A DNA stretch of 15,301 bases from an uncultured Collinsella sp. (GTDB taxonomy: Bacteria > Actinomycetota > Coriobacteriia > Coriobacteriales > Coriobacteriaceae): positions 1-15,301 of the forward strand of contig URYT01000029.1 in NCBI GenBank assembly GCA_900552185.1, in the 5' to 3' direction. The notes beneath the pieces were generated by a model that made no database searches, was not told the DNA's origin, and saw nothing but the letters and a program-made list of their open reading frames with translations. The position numbers and the translations under genes are program-made. Below, one piece after another: positions 6,376 through 13,142 of this stretch (position 1 is the first letter of the stretch; the number at the start of each line of letters is the position of its first letter).

Positions 6376-6410
6376 TGGTTCGCAAAAAGGCTATAATTGT
6401 TGACGAACCA
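6376..6410 (+). promoter_or_regulatory. Promoter with consensus -10 enclosed by a 7-bp dyad
   Basis: A perfect TATAAT lies at 6392-6397, 30 bases before the DegV start. It is enclosed by TGGTTCG (6376-6382) and CGAACCA (6404-6410), exact inverted copies. The -35 position (about 6369-6374) is poor, so the promoter may depend on an activator or be under an operator. Confidence 0.55.
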
Positions 6411-6426
6411 TTAGAAAGGACCCTCT

Positions 6427-7293
6427 ATGAGCTGGGCACTTATCTCCGATTCAAGCTGCAACCTCCGCGATTGGCAACCGACCGCGCCCCATACCACCTT
6501 TGCATTTGCGCCCCTCAAAATTCGAGTGGGGGAGCGTGAATTCGTCGATGACCTTTCGCTTGATGTTCATGAGCTCAACTGCGCTGTTCAGGCGGAGACG
6601 AACGCTTCTTCGAGCGCTTGTCCCAGCGTAGGGGAGTGGGCCGAGCTCTTCAAATTGGCAGACAAGACCATCTGCATGCCGATCTCTGAGGGCGTGTCGG
6701 GCAGCTACAACGCGGCAGCCACGGCTCGCGATATGGTTCTTGCCGAGAAACCGGACCGACAGATTCATCTAGTCAATTCACGCGCAGCTGGCGGCAAAAT
6801 GGACCTCATTTTCCTGCTGTTCGACCGCTATCTTGCAAGCAACCCGGATGTCTCATTCGAGGATGCTTGCGCATACTTCGATAGTCTTGAACAGAACAGC
6901 AAAATCCTCTTCAGTTTGTGCAATTACGAAAACCTCGCCAAAGCCGGACGTATCCCTAAGGCAGCCGGCGTCATTGCCAACAAGCTCAATATCCGCATTT
7001 TGGGCACGGCGAGTGAGGCCGGTAAAATCGAACTCGTCGGGCACACGCGTGGCGAAAAGAAGATGCTCAACAAGATCATCGACACCATGGAAGCCGAGGG
7101 CTTTACGGGCGGTGAGGTCGTCATCGACCATGTGGAAAACGTATCGAGCGCCCAGGCGCTGGCCGATCGCATTATTGAGCATTGGCCCGACTCCAAGACC
7201 ATCATTATGCCCTGCAATGGCCTGGATTCCTATTACGCCGAGATGCACGGCCTCATCATCGGCTATGGCATGGGCGTAGCTTCGGGCAAATAA
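6427..7293 (+). CDS. DegV family fatty-acid-binding protein
   Basis: A cytoplasmic lipid-binding protein of 288 residues. DegV/FakB proteins bind a fatty acid and present it to the kinase FakA for incorporation into phospholipid. No FakA gene is visible here. Family features: the start with SDSSCNL (7-13), the TSxPS-type binding loop as SSSACPS (61-67), the glycine-rich ISEGVSGSYNAA (86-97), and R/K-G-R-I-P near residue 177. The second domain ends with GYGMGVASG. ATG 6427 is preceded by AGAAAGGA six bases away and by its own -10 box. It is transcribed alone between two terminators. The bound fatty acid cannot be predicted. Confidence 0.92.
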   Translation: MSWALISDSSCNLRDWQPTAPHTTFAFAPLKIRVGEREFVDDLSLDVHELNCAVQAETNASSSACPSVGEWAELFKLADKTICMPISEGVSGSYNAAATARDMVLAEKPDRQIHLVNSRAAGGKMDLIFLLFDRYLASNPDVSFEDACAYFDSLEQNSKILFSLCNYENLAKAGRIPKAAGVIANKLNIRILGTASEAGKIELVGHTRGEKKMLNKIIDTMEAEGFTGGEVVIDHVENVSSAQALADRIIEHWPDSKTIIMPCNGLDSYYAEMHGLIIGYGMGVASGK

Positions 7294-7310
7294 AGTCCAA
7301 CCAGCAAAAT

Positions 7311-7356
7311 ACGGGCGGGACAAAGCGAAAGATGGCTCTTTGTCCCGCCCGTTTTA
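7311..7356. terminator. Bidirectional intrinsic terminator
   Basis: A 15-bp perfect stem (7311-7325 with 7338-7352) is flanked by TTTTAT on the plus side and, for the minus strand, ATTTTG. It sits between the convergent DegV and DUF1836 genes and can serve both. Confidence 0.9.
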
Positions 7357-7364
7357 TACGTCGG

Positions 7365-7976
7365 CTAGCTATTAAACCCGTTGAACTTGAGATAGCTCAT
7401 CAGGTACGCTTTCGAAACAAAGGATGAAACCGCGCTGCGCACAAGCAGCGACTCACGCGTTACCTGATGCGCCGTATCGGGAACCGGCGTCTGCTCGACA
7501 GAAAACGCCGAACGAATCGATGCCTCGAGCTGATCGACCACATAGTCGAAGGCCGTCGGGGCATCGTAGCTCAAACGCTGAATGTTAAAGAGCGCCTGCA
7601 CCGCAGCAATAGGTAGCACCTGCTTAAAGATGCAGATAGCGATCAGGCGGGCAATCTGCTCGCGACCATACTGCTTTTTGACCGGAGCAGGCACCAGGCC
7701 GACCTTCACGTAGTTATTGATCATCGATGGCGTAATGACAGGCTGCTCAACGCAAATAGACAGCGGCTCCATCCACAGCGCAACATACTCAATGACCTGG
7801 TCGCGGTAGAGCGTCACATTGGGCAACTGGTCATAGCGCGGCAGACTCAACGTATTGAGTTTGCGCACGATATCGGACTGAATAAATGCATCGGGCAGCA
7901 CAGTGGGCTGAATATCCTCAGGCTTAATGCTGACCGACGAATCGGACATCGGGATAACGCGTTTGGCGTGGTTCAT
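7365..7976 (-). CDS. DUF1836 domain protein, MerR-like regulator
   Basis: A 203-residue cytoplasmic protein. The central part (about 80-130) has a MerR-like winged helix-turn-helix: ITPSMINNYVKVGLVP, then KKQYGREQIARLIAI. This is the hallmark of DUF1836 proteins, which are presumed DNA-binding regulators of unknown target. The C-terminal 70 residues are helical. ATG 7976 is preceded by GGAGG six bases away, a strong site. An ATG nine codons in has none. The gene is monocistronic between the trxB terminator and its own. An 11-bp dyad at 8012-8040 in its promoter region could be its own operator, which is an inference. Confidence 0.87.
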   Translation of the reverse strand: MNHAKRVIPMSDSSVSIKPEDIQPTVLPDAFIQSDIVRKLNTLSLPRYDQLPNVTLYRDQVIEYVALWMEPLSICVEQPVITPSMINNYVKVGLVPAPVKKQYGREQIARLIAICIFKQVLPIAAVQALFNIQRLSYDAPTAFDYVVDQLEASIRSAFSVEQTPVPDTAHQVTRESLLVRSAVSSFVSKAYLMSYLKFNGFNS

Positions 7977-8011
7977 AAGGATCCTCCGTTCATTAGCTAT
8001 ATTGTATTCTA

Positions 8012-8045
8012 GGTTATATAGTTTTGCATACTATATAGCCGGCAA
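8012..8045 (-). promoter_or_regulatory. Dyad in the promoter region of the DUF1836 gene
   Basis: TATATAGT (8015-8022) and ACTATATA (8030-8037) are exact inverted copies, extended by GGT/GCC to 11 bp with one wobble pair, around a 7-base spacer. A minus-strand TTGCCG (8045-8040) could be the -35, with the dyad covering the spacer and an A/T-rich -10 (TATATA or ACTATA) near 8015-8022. Exact promoter boxes are ambiguous. Confidence 0.5.
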
Positions 8046-8085
8046 GAAAATTGGCGGGACAGCGCACTGATACATCGTCCCGCCA
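8043..8085 (-). terminator. Intrinsic terminator of trxB
   Basis: Read on the minus strand, GGCGGGAC (8084-8077) pairs with 8060-8053 across a 16-base loop and is followed by AATTTTCTTG. It lies 45 bases beyond the trxB stop codon. Confidence 0.75.
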
Positions 8086-8129
8086 TTTAGTAAATTGATA
8101 ACAACATTACATAAGATATATTATCGTAC

Positions 8130-9068
8130 TTATCCACGAAGAAATGCGTATGCGCTGGTTGCCGCTATGGCTCCATCAGAAACGGCGGTCACAACCTGGC
8201 GTAAACGCTTGGAACGGATATCGCCAGCGGCAAATAGACCTGGCGTGCGGGTCGCCATAGATTCATCAGTTAGAATGCCGCCATCAGACGCCAAATCGAC
8301 GAGATGCTCAACAAGCTCGGTATGGGGTTGCGTGCCGGCAAAGACAAAAATGCCAAACGAGCCGGGCTCAAATGACTCGGTATGAATTTCCCCGGATGCA
8401 TTGTCCTTAAAGGTGATCGTCGTTGGCATAGCTTCGCCCGAGAGCTCCACAATACTAGTTTGGTACCTAACTGTAATATTGTCTTTTGCAAGAACTTTTT
8501 GAACCACACCATCGGGGGCACGGAACTGATCGCGGCGCAAAACGATGGTCACGCTGCCGGCGATTTCTGACAAGAACAGAGCTTCCTCGCAGGCAGCATT
8601 GCCGCCGCCGATGACAAAGACCTGCTTGCCGCGAAAGAACATGCCGTCGCACGTCGCGCAATACGAAACGCCGCGACCGCGATACGTATCCTCGCCAACA
8701 AAACCAGCAGATCGCGGCGTGGCACCCATGCAAGCGATAACGCTCGATGCCAGCGTATCGCCCATATCGTGATGCACCGTAAACAGCGCTGTATCGGCAT
8801 CGTAATCGATACCCGTAACCATGCTCCATGTAACCTGTGCTCCCAGGCCTTCTGCATGCTGCTGAAAACGCTCGCCGAGTTCGGCGCCACTCAAGAGCGG
8901 AATGCCAGGATAATTCTCAACCTCGTTGGTCGTGGCGATCTGCCCACCCGACATGCTCTGCTCAATCACGGTCGTCGTCAGGTTGGCGCGCGCAGCGTAA
9001 ATGGCGGCAGCATAGCCCGCGGGGCCTCCACCGATAATCGCAACATCAATCGGCTGATCGGTAGTCAT
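8130..9068 (-). CDS. trxB: Thioredoxin-disulfide reductase
   Basis: A cytoplasmic FAD enzyme that passes electrons from NADPH to thioredoxin. The 312-residue product has the standard length and order: FAD-binding GGGPAG (13-18), GGQIATTNEVENYPG (41-55), the redox-active CATC (137-140) within YCATCDG, NAD(P)H-binding GGGNAA (154-159), and the C-terminal FAD motif FAAGDIR near residue 290. The ATG at 9068 was chosen because AGAGGA lies six bases before it and MTTDQPIDVAIIGG fits the family start. A longer frame to 9143 adds an unlikely extension and overlaps the divergent promoter region. No thioredoxin gene is beside it. It has its own terminator. Confidence 0.95.
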   Translation of the reverse strand: MTTDQPIDVAIIGGGPAGYAAAIYAARANLTTTVIEQSMSGGQIATTNEVENYPGIPLLSGAELGERFQQHAEGLGAQVTWSMVTGIDYDADTALFTVHHDMGDTLASSVIACMGATPRSAGFVGEDTYRGRGVSYCATCDGMFFRGKQVFVIGGGNAACEEALFLSEIAGSVTIVLRRDQFRAPDGVVQKVLAKDNITVRYQTSIVELSGEAMPTTITFKDNASGEIHTESFEPGSFGIFVFAGTQPHTELVEHLVDLASDGGILTDESMATRTPGLFAAGDIRSKRLRQVVTAVSDGAIAATSAYAFLRG

Positions 9069-9185
9069 GAAGAATCCTCTCGTCGAAACGTTGTCGTTCT
9101 TTGCGCTCATACCCAAATTTACGTGAACATGACACTCATGCACTACAATGATAAATCGCGTAACAAAGCTGAAGGGGAGTTATCG

Positions 9186-10487
9186 ATGGATCAAACGCAG
9201 ACGAGCAATAGCGCTCCCCTGTCCATGCAAGCCACTCCCCAACCGGAGCAAATGACCGTTTTACCTGCACAAAAACCCCTGGTAACCATTGTGCACGCAT
9301 CGGTTGGATCGGGCCACAAAGCCGCCGCCAACGCGATTGCACAAGCATTTGACCTTATCCGCGGCACCAAGGGAATCCCTGAGGATATTGAAATTGAAGT
9401 GCTCGATATCCTTGATTTTGGACGTATTAAATTCGACGGCAATAAGACCGCGGCTTCTTTTACGGGAGCCACACGCCCCATTTACGACCTGACCTGGCGA
9501 TATACGCTTACGGGACATCTTCTCTGGGGTGGCGGCACGGCATGGTCACGTATTATGTTCCCTGCCTTCAACGAATATGTCCGCACCCGCAGACCCATAG
9601 CCGTGGTTGCAACACACATTACGGCAGCCAACGTCGCTGTGGGCGCCCGCGTAATTACGGGTATCGATTATCCGGTCATCTGCGTACCAACAGACTATGA
9701 AGTCGAAGGCTTTTGGCCCCACAAGGACACTGACCTGTTCTGCGTGGCCAACGAGTTTATGGCCGAAACGCTGCGTCCGCGCAAAGTTCCCGAGTCAAAG
9801 ATCCGCATAACGGGCATCCCCATCCGAGCCGGTTTCGATACCGATTACAAACGCGAGGATGAGCTGAGCAAGTTCAATCTCCCCATAGACAAAACCGTCG
9901 TATTGGTGATGGCCGGCGCCAGTTTGCCCCAACCATACGTGCGTTTCCGTGCCGCGATGGACCACACGCTCCCCTTCTTACGCAGCTTTGAAGACATGCA
10001 CTTTGTCTTTTTACCGGGCAAAGATAAGGAATACGCCGCCCGACTCAAGACGCTCTTCGACGCCATGAAGCTCGACAACGTCACGGTTCTGGACTACGTG
10101 GACGACATGGCGGCCCTCATGCACGGCTGCGACCTGGCAATCCTCAAATCAGGCGGACTCACGGTCACCGAGTGCCTGTGCGCTCATCTGCCGATGATCC
10201 TGCTGGGCAAATCATACGGTCAGGAAAAGGCCAACACCACAATGCTCACCGGCATGGGCGCCAGCATGCATGTCACCACCGCACGAGAACTCATCGTGAC
10301 GCTTCGTCACCTGCACGACCACCCTGAGTCGCTCAAAGCCCTACTCATCAACGGCGAAGTACTACGCCGTCCACGCGCAGCGGAGGACATCGCCATCGCA
10401 ACCATGGAGCTCGTAGGCAAACCCCAAAAGCGCAAACGAGCCTTCTGCCGCTTCTACTGGGGCGGAAAACCCGCTCATATCAGGTAG
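9186..10487 (+). CDS. MGDG-synthase/UgtP-type glycolipid glycosyltransferase
   Basis: A membrane-associated GT28-like enzyme of 433 residues, expected to move a hexose from a UDP-sugar onto diacylglycerol, making membrane glycolipids or lipoteichoic-acid anchors. After a Gln/Pro-rich N-terminal extension of about 30 residues comes the MGDG-synthase domain starting VTIVHASVGSGHKAAANAI, with the glycine loop GSGHKAAA at 41-48. The C-terminal GT28 domain follows (VLVMAGAS near 238), with the nucleotide-sugar site LKSGGLTVTECLCAHLPMIL near 320-340. The end is basic. ATG 9186 has AGGGGAG six bases upstream. A much longer in-frame extension to 8769 runs antisense through trxB and is rejected. Sugar and acceptor are not determinable. 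It is divergent from trxB across 117 bases with no clear promoter boxes. Confidence 0.9.
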   Translation: MDQTQTSNSAPLSMQATPQPEQMTVLPAQKPLVTIVHASVGSGHKAAANAIAQAFDLIRGTKGIPEDIEIEVLDILDFGRIKFDGNKTAASFTGATRPIYDLTWRYTLTGHLLWGGGTAWSRIMFPAFNEYVRTRRPIAVVATHITAANVAVGARVITGIDYPVICVPTDYEVEGFWPHKDTDLFCVANEFMAETLRPRKVPESKIRITGIPIRAGFDTDYKREDELSKFNLPIDKTVVLVMAGASLPQPYVRFRAAMDHTLPFLRSFEDMHFVFLPGKDKEYAARLKTLFDAMKLDNVTVLDYVDDMAALMHGCDLAILKSGGLTVTECLCAHLPMILLGKSYGQEKANTTMLTGMGASMHVTTARELIVTLRHLHDHPESLKALLINGEVLRRPRAAEDIAIATMELVGKPQKRKRAFCRFYWGGKPAHIR

Positions 10488-10500
10488 ACGAAGGTCCGCC

Positions 10501-10598
10501 GCTCAGCGGAAGCCGCCCATATATCATTCCATGCTCAAACATTCTCGCTGCGCTGCGAAACTGCGCGTGGAACGATATATGGGCGGCTCCCGCTGAGC
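10501..10598 (-). repeat. 98-bp palindromic element, copy 1
   Basis: Arms of 31 nt (10501-10531 and 10568-10598) pair at 29 positions around a 36-nt loop (10532-10567). Read on the minus strand, the loop matches that of copy 2 at 34 of 36 positions, although the outer arms differ. It begins 13 bases after the glycosyltransferase gene. No T-run follows either end. Confidence 0.88.
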
Positions 10599-10678
10599 AG
10601 CTACGTTTACTTACTAGCAGCTACTTCGGTATCCCCTCCATTAGAACCTGCAAAGGTAAAACAGGAAAATATAAATAG

Positions 10679-10727
10679 AGTTAGCCGATGCGACAAAGGA
10701 GGCATCCCTTTATCGCATCGGCTAACT
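10679..10727. terminator. Long hairpin, possible terminator for the dut or glycosyltransferase transcript
   Basis: AGTTAGCCGATGCGA (10679-10693) pairs perfectly with 10713-10727. After one mismatch, AAAGG/CCTTT (10695-10699 with 10707-10711) extends the stem. The minus-strand exit (CTCTATTTATATTTTCC) is U-rich, and the plus-strand exit reaches a short T-run only after seven bases. It fits best as a terminator of the minus-strand nrdR-dut transcript. Confidence 0.5.
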
Positions 10728-10758
10728 AGAAAGATTGTTTTATGTCAAGCATGTAGCC

Positions 10759-10856
10759 CTTTCGCCTGAGCCCCATACATATCGTCCCGCGCGCAGTTTC
10801 GCAACGAAGCGAGAATGTTTGAGCACGGGATGATATGTATGGGGCTCAGGCGAAAG
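10759..10856 (+). repeat. 98-bp palindromic element, copy 2
   Basis: 31-nt arms (10759-10789 and 10826-10856) pair at every position with one G-U, around a 36-nt loop (10790-10825) that contains a small inner stem (TCGC/GCGA). It has the same dimensions as copy 1 and is in opposite orientation to it. Confidence 0.92.
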
Positions 10857-10875
10857 CGGGATCCGTGCGCCCCTG

Positions 10876-10907
10876 CGAAGCGAGAATGTTTGAGCATGGA
10901 ATGATAT
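10876..10907 (+). repeat. Half copy of the palindromic element (copy 3)
   Basis: 21 bases at 10876-10896 are identical to the loop end of copy 2, and 11 further bases (TGGAATGATAT, 10897-10907) match the inner arm of copy 1. The pairing left arm is missing. It lies 34 bases from the dut stop codon. Confidence 0.8.
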
Positions 10908-10941
10908 AGGTAAGCCCCGGGCGGGAGGGATACGAGTACCC

Positions 10942-11385
10942 CTAGGCGACGCCGCTGGAGCCGAAGCCTCCGTTGCCTCGGTCGGTTTCGTCTAGTTCTT
11001 GTACTTCTACGAGGTTGACCGTGGGGACTTCTTGGATGACGAGTTGGGCTATTCGGTCGCCTTTGTTGATTTGGATGTCGTTGGAGGGATCCAGGTTGAT
11101 GAGGATAACCTTGAGTTCTCCTCGGTAGTGGGCGTCGATGAGGCCCGGCGTGTTGACTATAGACAGGCCCTGCTTGATGGCCAAGCCGCTGCGGGGCTGG
11201 ACAAAGCCGGCGTAGCCATCGGGCAGGGCGATGGCCAGCCCAGTAGACACCAGACGGCGTTCGAAGGGCTTCAGGACGCAGTCCTCGTTGGAGCGCAGAT
11301 CCAAGCCGGCATCGGTGGGATGGGCGTATTTGGGAAGCTCGACGGTGGGGTCGAGACGCTTTATGTTGACGGTAATATTGGACAT
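10942..11385 (-). CDS. dut: Deoxyuridine 5'-triphosphate nucleotidohydrolase (dUTPase)
   Basis: A cytoplasmic trimeric enzyme that hydrolyses dUTP to dUMP and pyrophosphate, keeping uracil out of DNA and feeding thymidylate synthesis. The 147 residues carry all five dUTPase motifs in order: DAGLDLRS (25-32), PRSGLA (64-69), VNTPGLIDAHYRGE (77-90, catalytic D84), GDRIAQLV (109-116) and the glycine-rich RGNGGFGSSG (136-145), which closes over the substrate. ATG 11385 has AAGGTGA just upstream. Only four bases separate it from the nrdR stop codon, so the two genes form an operon. It probably also reads on from the SOS-controlled gene upstream, which would tie dUTPase supply to DNA damage. That last point is inference. 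Confidence 0.95.
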   Translation of the reverse strand: MSNITVNIKRLDPTVELPKYAHPTDAGLDLRSNEDCVLKPFERRLVSTGLAIALPDGYAGFVQPRSGLAIKQGLSIVNTPGLIDAHYRGELKVILINLDPSNDIQINKGDRIAQLVIQEVPTVNLVEVQELDETDRGNGGFGSSGVA

Positions 11386-11389
11386 AGAA

Positions 11390-11833
11390 TCACCTTAGCT
11401 TGTCGAGCTCTTGCAGAAACTCATCGACGTCTTTGAAATCGCGGTAGACCGAGGCAAAGCGGATGTACGCCACCTTGTCGATCTTGGCCAAACGCTTAAG
11501 CACCATGTCACCCAACTCATGAGACGTGACGGCCGTCAGCGTACGAGAGCGCAGCTCGACTTCGATGTCGTCGATAATCTCATTGAGCTTCTTAGTGTCG
11601 ATATCGCGCTTGATGGTGGCGCGCATCAAGCCGACGAGCAGCTTATTGCGATCGAACCGCTGCTTGGTTCCGTCTGACTTAATGACCTCGATTGGGTCTT
11701 CGCATCGCTCGAACGTTGTAAAGCGGTAATTACACGAGCAACATTCGCGACGGCGCTTAATGGTGTTATTTGACTCCTGCATACGGGAATCAACGACGCG
11801 GGTATGTGCCTTGCCGCATTTGGGACAGCGCAT
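11390..11833 (-). CDS. nrdR: Transcriptional repressor NrdR
   Basis: A cytoplasmic repressor of ribonucleotide reductase genes that senses ATP/dATP. The 147 residues match the family length. An N-terminal zinc ribbon has cysteines C3, C6, C31 and C34 (CPKC and CCSC), with the RRRECCSCNYRFTTFE segment. The ATP-cone domain (about 48-138) binds the nucleotide. ATG 11833 is preceded by a strong AGGAGG four bases away. The start codon and ribosome binding site lie in a 12-bp inverted repeat (see 11828-11871). The neighbours, a LysM gene 51 bases upstream and lexA divergent beyond it, match the arrangement in Mycobacterium and Corynebacterium. No NrdR box was found in this window. Confidence 0.95.
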   Translation of the reverse strand: MRCPKCGKAHTRVVDSRMQESNNTIKRRRECCSCNYRFTTFERCEDPIEVIKSDGTKQRFDRNKLLVGLMRATIKRDIDTKKLNEIIDDIEVELRSRTLTAVTSHELGDMVLKRLAKIDKVAYIRFASVYRDFKDVDEFLQELDKLR

Positions 11834-11871
11834 GGTACCTCCTCTTAAACGATAACAAGGGTACCATGCGC
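11828..11871 (-). promoter_or_regulatory. Inverted repeat covering the nrdR start codon
   Basis: GCGCATGGTACC (11828-11839) is the exact inverted copy of 11860-11871, with 20 bases between. On the minus-strand RNA, the downstream arm holds the nrdR AUG and the end of its AGGAGG site, so folding would hide the start codon. Confidence 0.6.
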
Positions 11872-11884
11872 AGCGCGATAATGA

Positions 11885-12334
11885 TTACGAACGAGCAGGA
11901 ACCTTAAGATGCGCACCGGCGGCGAGCGAACCATGCTCCAGATGATTGACGTTACGAATCATGTCGGAAGTCTCTTGCGTGGAAAGGCCATCGATTGGAT
12001 ATTCCTCGGCAAGCGACCAGAGAGAATCGCCAGGCTGAACGCGAACGGTCTCGTAGGTAACGTTGGAAACGGACTCGGCATACGCGGCGTGACGAGCGCA
12101 AAAGACCGACGTAGCGAGGACAAAGAAGAGCGTAAGCGCAACGGCAACGGCGACAATCGTCGGAACCTTCAGGGCAACGCGGGCCGGCGCGACTACAGTC
12201 TGCTGATTGCGAGCAGGCTTTACGGTCAAAGGCTGAAAGCCGGAGCGGCCACCCTGAACAACCGTAAAAGTGGGTTCTGCAGGCGTCTCGAGCTTAAGGG
12301 CGAGGTTTCCCTGGACCATATTCGTTGCGTTCAT
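11885..12334 (-). CDS. LysM-domain membrane protein, SOS division-suppressor-like (YneA/DivS/ChiZ position)
   Basis: A 149-residue single-pass membrane protein. Numbering from the alternative ATG at 12337, residues 1-56 are a cytoplasmic tail, 57-80 a membrane helix, and about 95-148 an extracytoplasmic LysM domain (VRVQPGDSLWSLAEEY ... HLKVP) that should bind peptidoglycan. Proteins of this design beside lexA (YneA in Bacillus, DivS in Corynebacterium, Rv2719c in Mycobacterium) delay cell division during the SOS response. The sequence here is not alignable enough by eye to choose among them. Start 12334 puts AGAGGAG six bases away. ATG 12337 would leave only three. A consensus promoter with an SOS box in its spacer lies upstream, so LexA control is strongly supported. 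nrdR follows after 51 bases. Confidence 0.88.
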   Translation of the reverse strand: MNATNMVQGNLALKLETPAEPTFTVVQGGRSGFQPLTVKPARNQQTVVAPARVALKVPTIVAVAVALTLFFVLATSVFCARHAAYAESVSNVTYETVRVQPGDSLWSLAEEYPIDGLSTQETSDMIRNVNHLEHGSLAAGAHLKVPARS

Positions 12335-12404
12335 CATGTTCTCCTCTCGCGTGTTTTGCTGAGAACAGTTTTATCAAGCCGCGCGGACAAAAATGTCTAG
12401 CGCG

Positions 12405-12418
12405 AGAACGAATGTTCG
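12405..12418. promoter_or_regulatory. SOS (LexA) box 1
   Basis: AGAACGAATGTTCG matches the Gram-positive LexA site CGAAC-N4-GTTCG in 9 of 10 defined positions. It covers the expected transcription start of the LysM gene. Confidence 0.85.
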
Positions 12419-12424
12419 GTTATT

Positions 12425-12452
12425 ATTATCTTCGAACAGTTGTTCCTGTCAA
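12425..12452 (-). promoter_or_regulatory. Promoter of the LysM-nrdR-dut transcript
   Basis: On the minus strand TTGACA (12452-12447) and GATAAT (12430-12425) are separated by 16 bases. SOS box 2 occupies 12433-12446, almost the whole spacer, so LexA binding would block RNA polymerase. Confidence 0.8.
12433..12446. promoter_or_regulatory. SOS (LexA) box 2
   Basis: CGAACAGTTGTTCC matches the Gram-positive LexA consensus in 9 of 10 defined positions. It sits between the -35 and -10 of the minus-strand promoter. Confidence 0.88.
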
Positions 12453-12460
12453 GCAAAATT

Positions 12461-12474
12461 CGAACATTTGTTTG
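12461..12474. promoter_or_regulatory. SOS (LexA) box 3
   Basis: CGAACATTTGTTTG matches the consensus in 9 of 10 defined positions. It lies 24 bases before the lexA start and is placed for autorepression. Confidence 0.85.
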
Positions 12475-12497
12475 ACATGGGTAGAGAGGATGCCCTG

Positions 12498-13142
12498 ATG
12501 GCTCGCAAAATTACCAAGCGTCAGCAGCAAATTTACGACTTCATCAAGGAATATCAGCAGGAGAAGGGTTATCCGCCCAGCGTGCGCGAGATGGCTTCTG
12601 CCGTGGGCCTTTCCTCCCCCAGCACCGTGCACGCCCATCTATCTGCCCTGGAGGCGCGCGGGCTACTCAAGCGCGATGCCACCAAACCGCGCGCCCTGGA
12701 ACTCTTTAACGAGGACGGTTCCTCGGTCTCAATTTCTAAATCTGACGAGCCCACCGCACCTCGCGGAACGGTCTCGCTACCGCTCGTTGGTCGCGTCGCG
12801 GCTGGGATTCCCATTCTGGCCGAGCAGAATATCGAAGACACTTTTACTATCCCGACCGAAATCGCCACCGATCAGGGTTCCTTTATCCTTGAGGTGCATG
12901 GGAGCTCAATGATCAATGTCGGCATCTTCAATGGCGATTACATCATCGTCCGTGAACAAAAGAGTGCCATGAACGGCGAAATTGTCGTGGCCATGATTGA
13001 TGGTTCAGCGACCGTCAAGACGTTCTACAAGGAGCAGGGACGCGTACGCCTGCAGCCCGAGAATGACACCATGGAGCCTATCTATGCAACGAATCCCGTT
13101 ATCTTGGGCAAAGTCGTCGGCTTGATGCGCCGGTTCTCGTAA
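12498..13142 (+). CDS. lexA: LexA repressor
   Basis: The SOS-response master repressor, which cleaves itself when RecA filaments form. The 214 residues include an N-terminal winged helix-turn-helix (about 1-70, with KITKRQQQIYDFI and YPPSVREMASAVGLSSPSTVHAHL) and a C-terminal S24 peptidase domain. The self-cleavage site is A102-G103 (RVAAGIP), the nucleophile S137 in HGSSM, and the general base K174 in ATVKTF. ATG 12498 was chosen for AGAGAGGA seven bases away and the family-typical MARKITKRQ start. An in-frame ATG at 12477 is possible. Three SOS boxes lie in the intergenic region shared with the divergent LysM gene. The stop codon overlaps the next gene's ATG by one base (TAATG). Confidence 0.97.
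   Translation: MARKITKRQQQIYDFIKEYQQEKGYPPSVREMASAVGLSSPSTVHAHLSALEARGLLKRDATKPRALELFNEDGSSVSISKSDEPTAPRGTVSLPLVGRVAAGIPILAEQNIEDTFTIPTEIATDQGSFILEVHGSSMINVGIFNGDYIIVREQKSAMNGEIVVAMIDGSATVKTFYKEQGRVRLQPENDTMEPIYATNPVILGKVVGLMRRFS

Noticed and set aside
8769..9185. Long N-terminal extension of the glycosyltransferase frame
   Set aside because: It lies antisense to trxB. The strong AGGAG-type site and family start are at 9186.
10501..10907. Possible CRISPR array from three repeated units
   Set aside because: The units are in mixed orientation, irregularly spaced, 98 bp long with palindromic arms, and separated by a different hairpin. This is not a repeat-spacer array, and no cas gene is near.
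12362..12375. Possible fourth SOS box near the LysM gene start
   Set aside because: AGAAC is present but the second half (TTATC) does not match GTTCG, and the spacing to box 1 breaks the 28-bp pattern.
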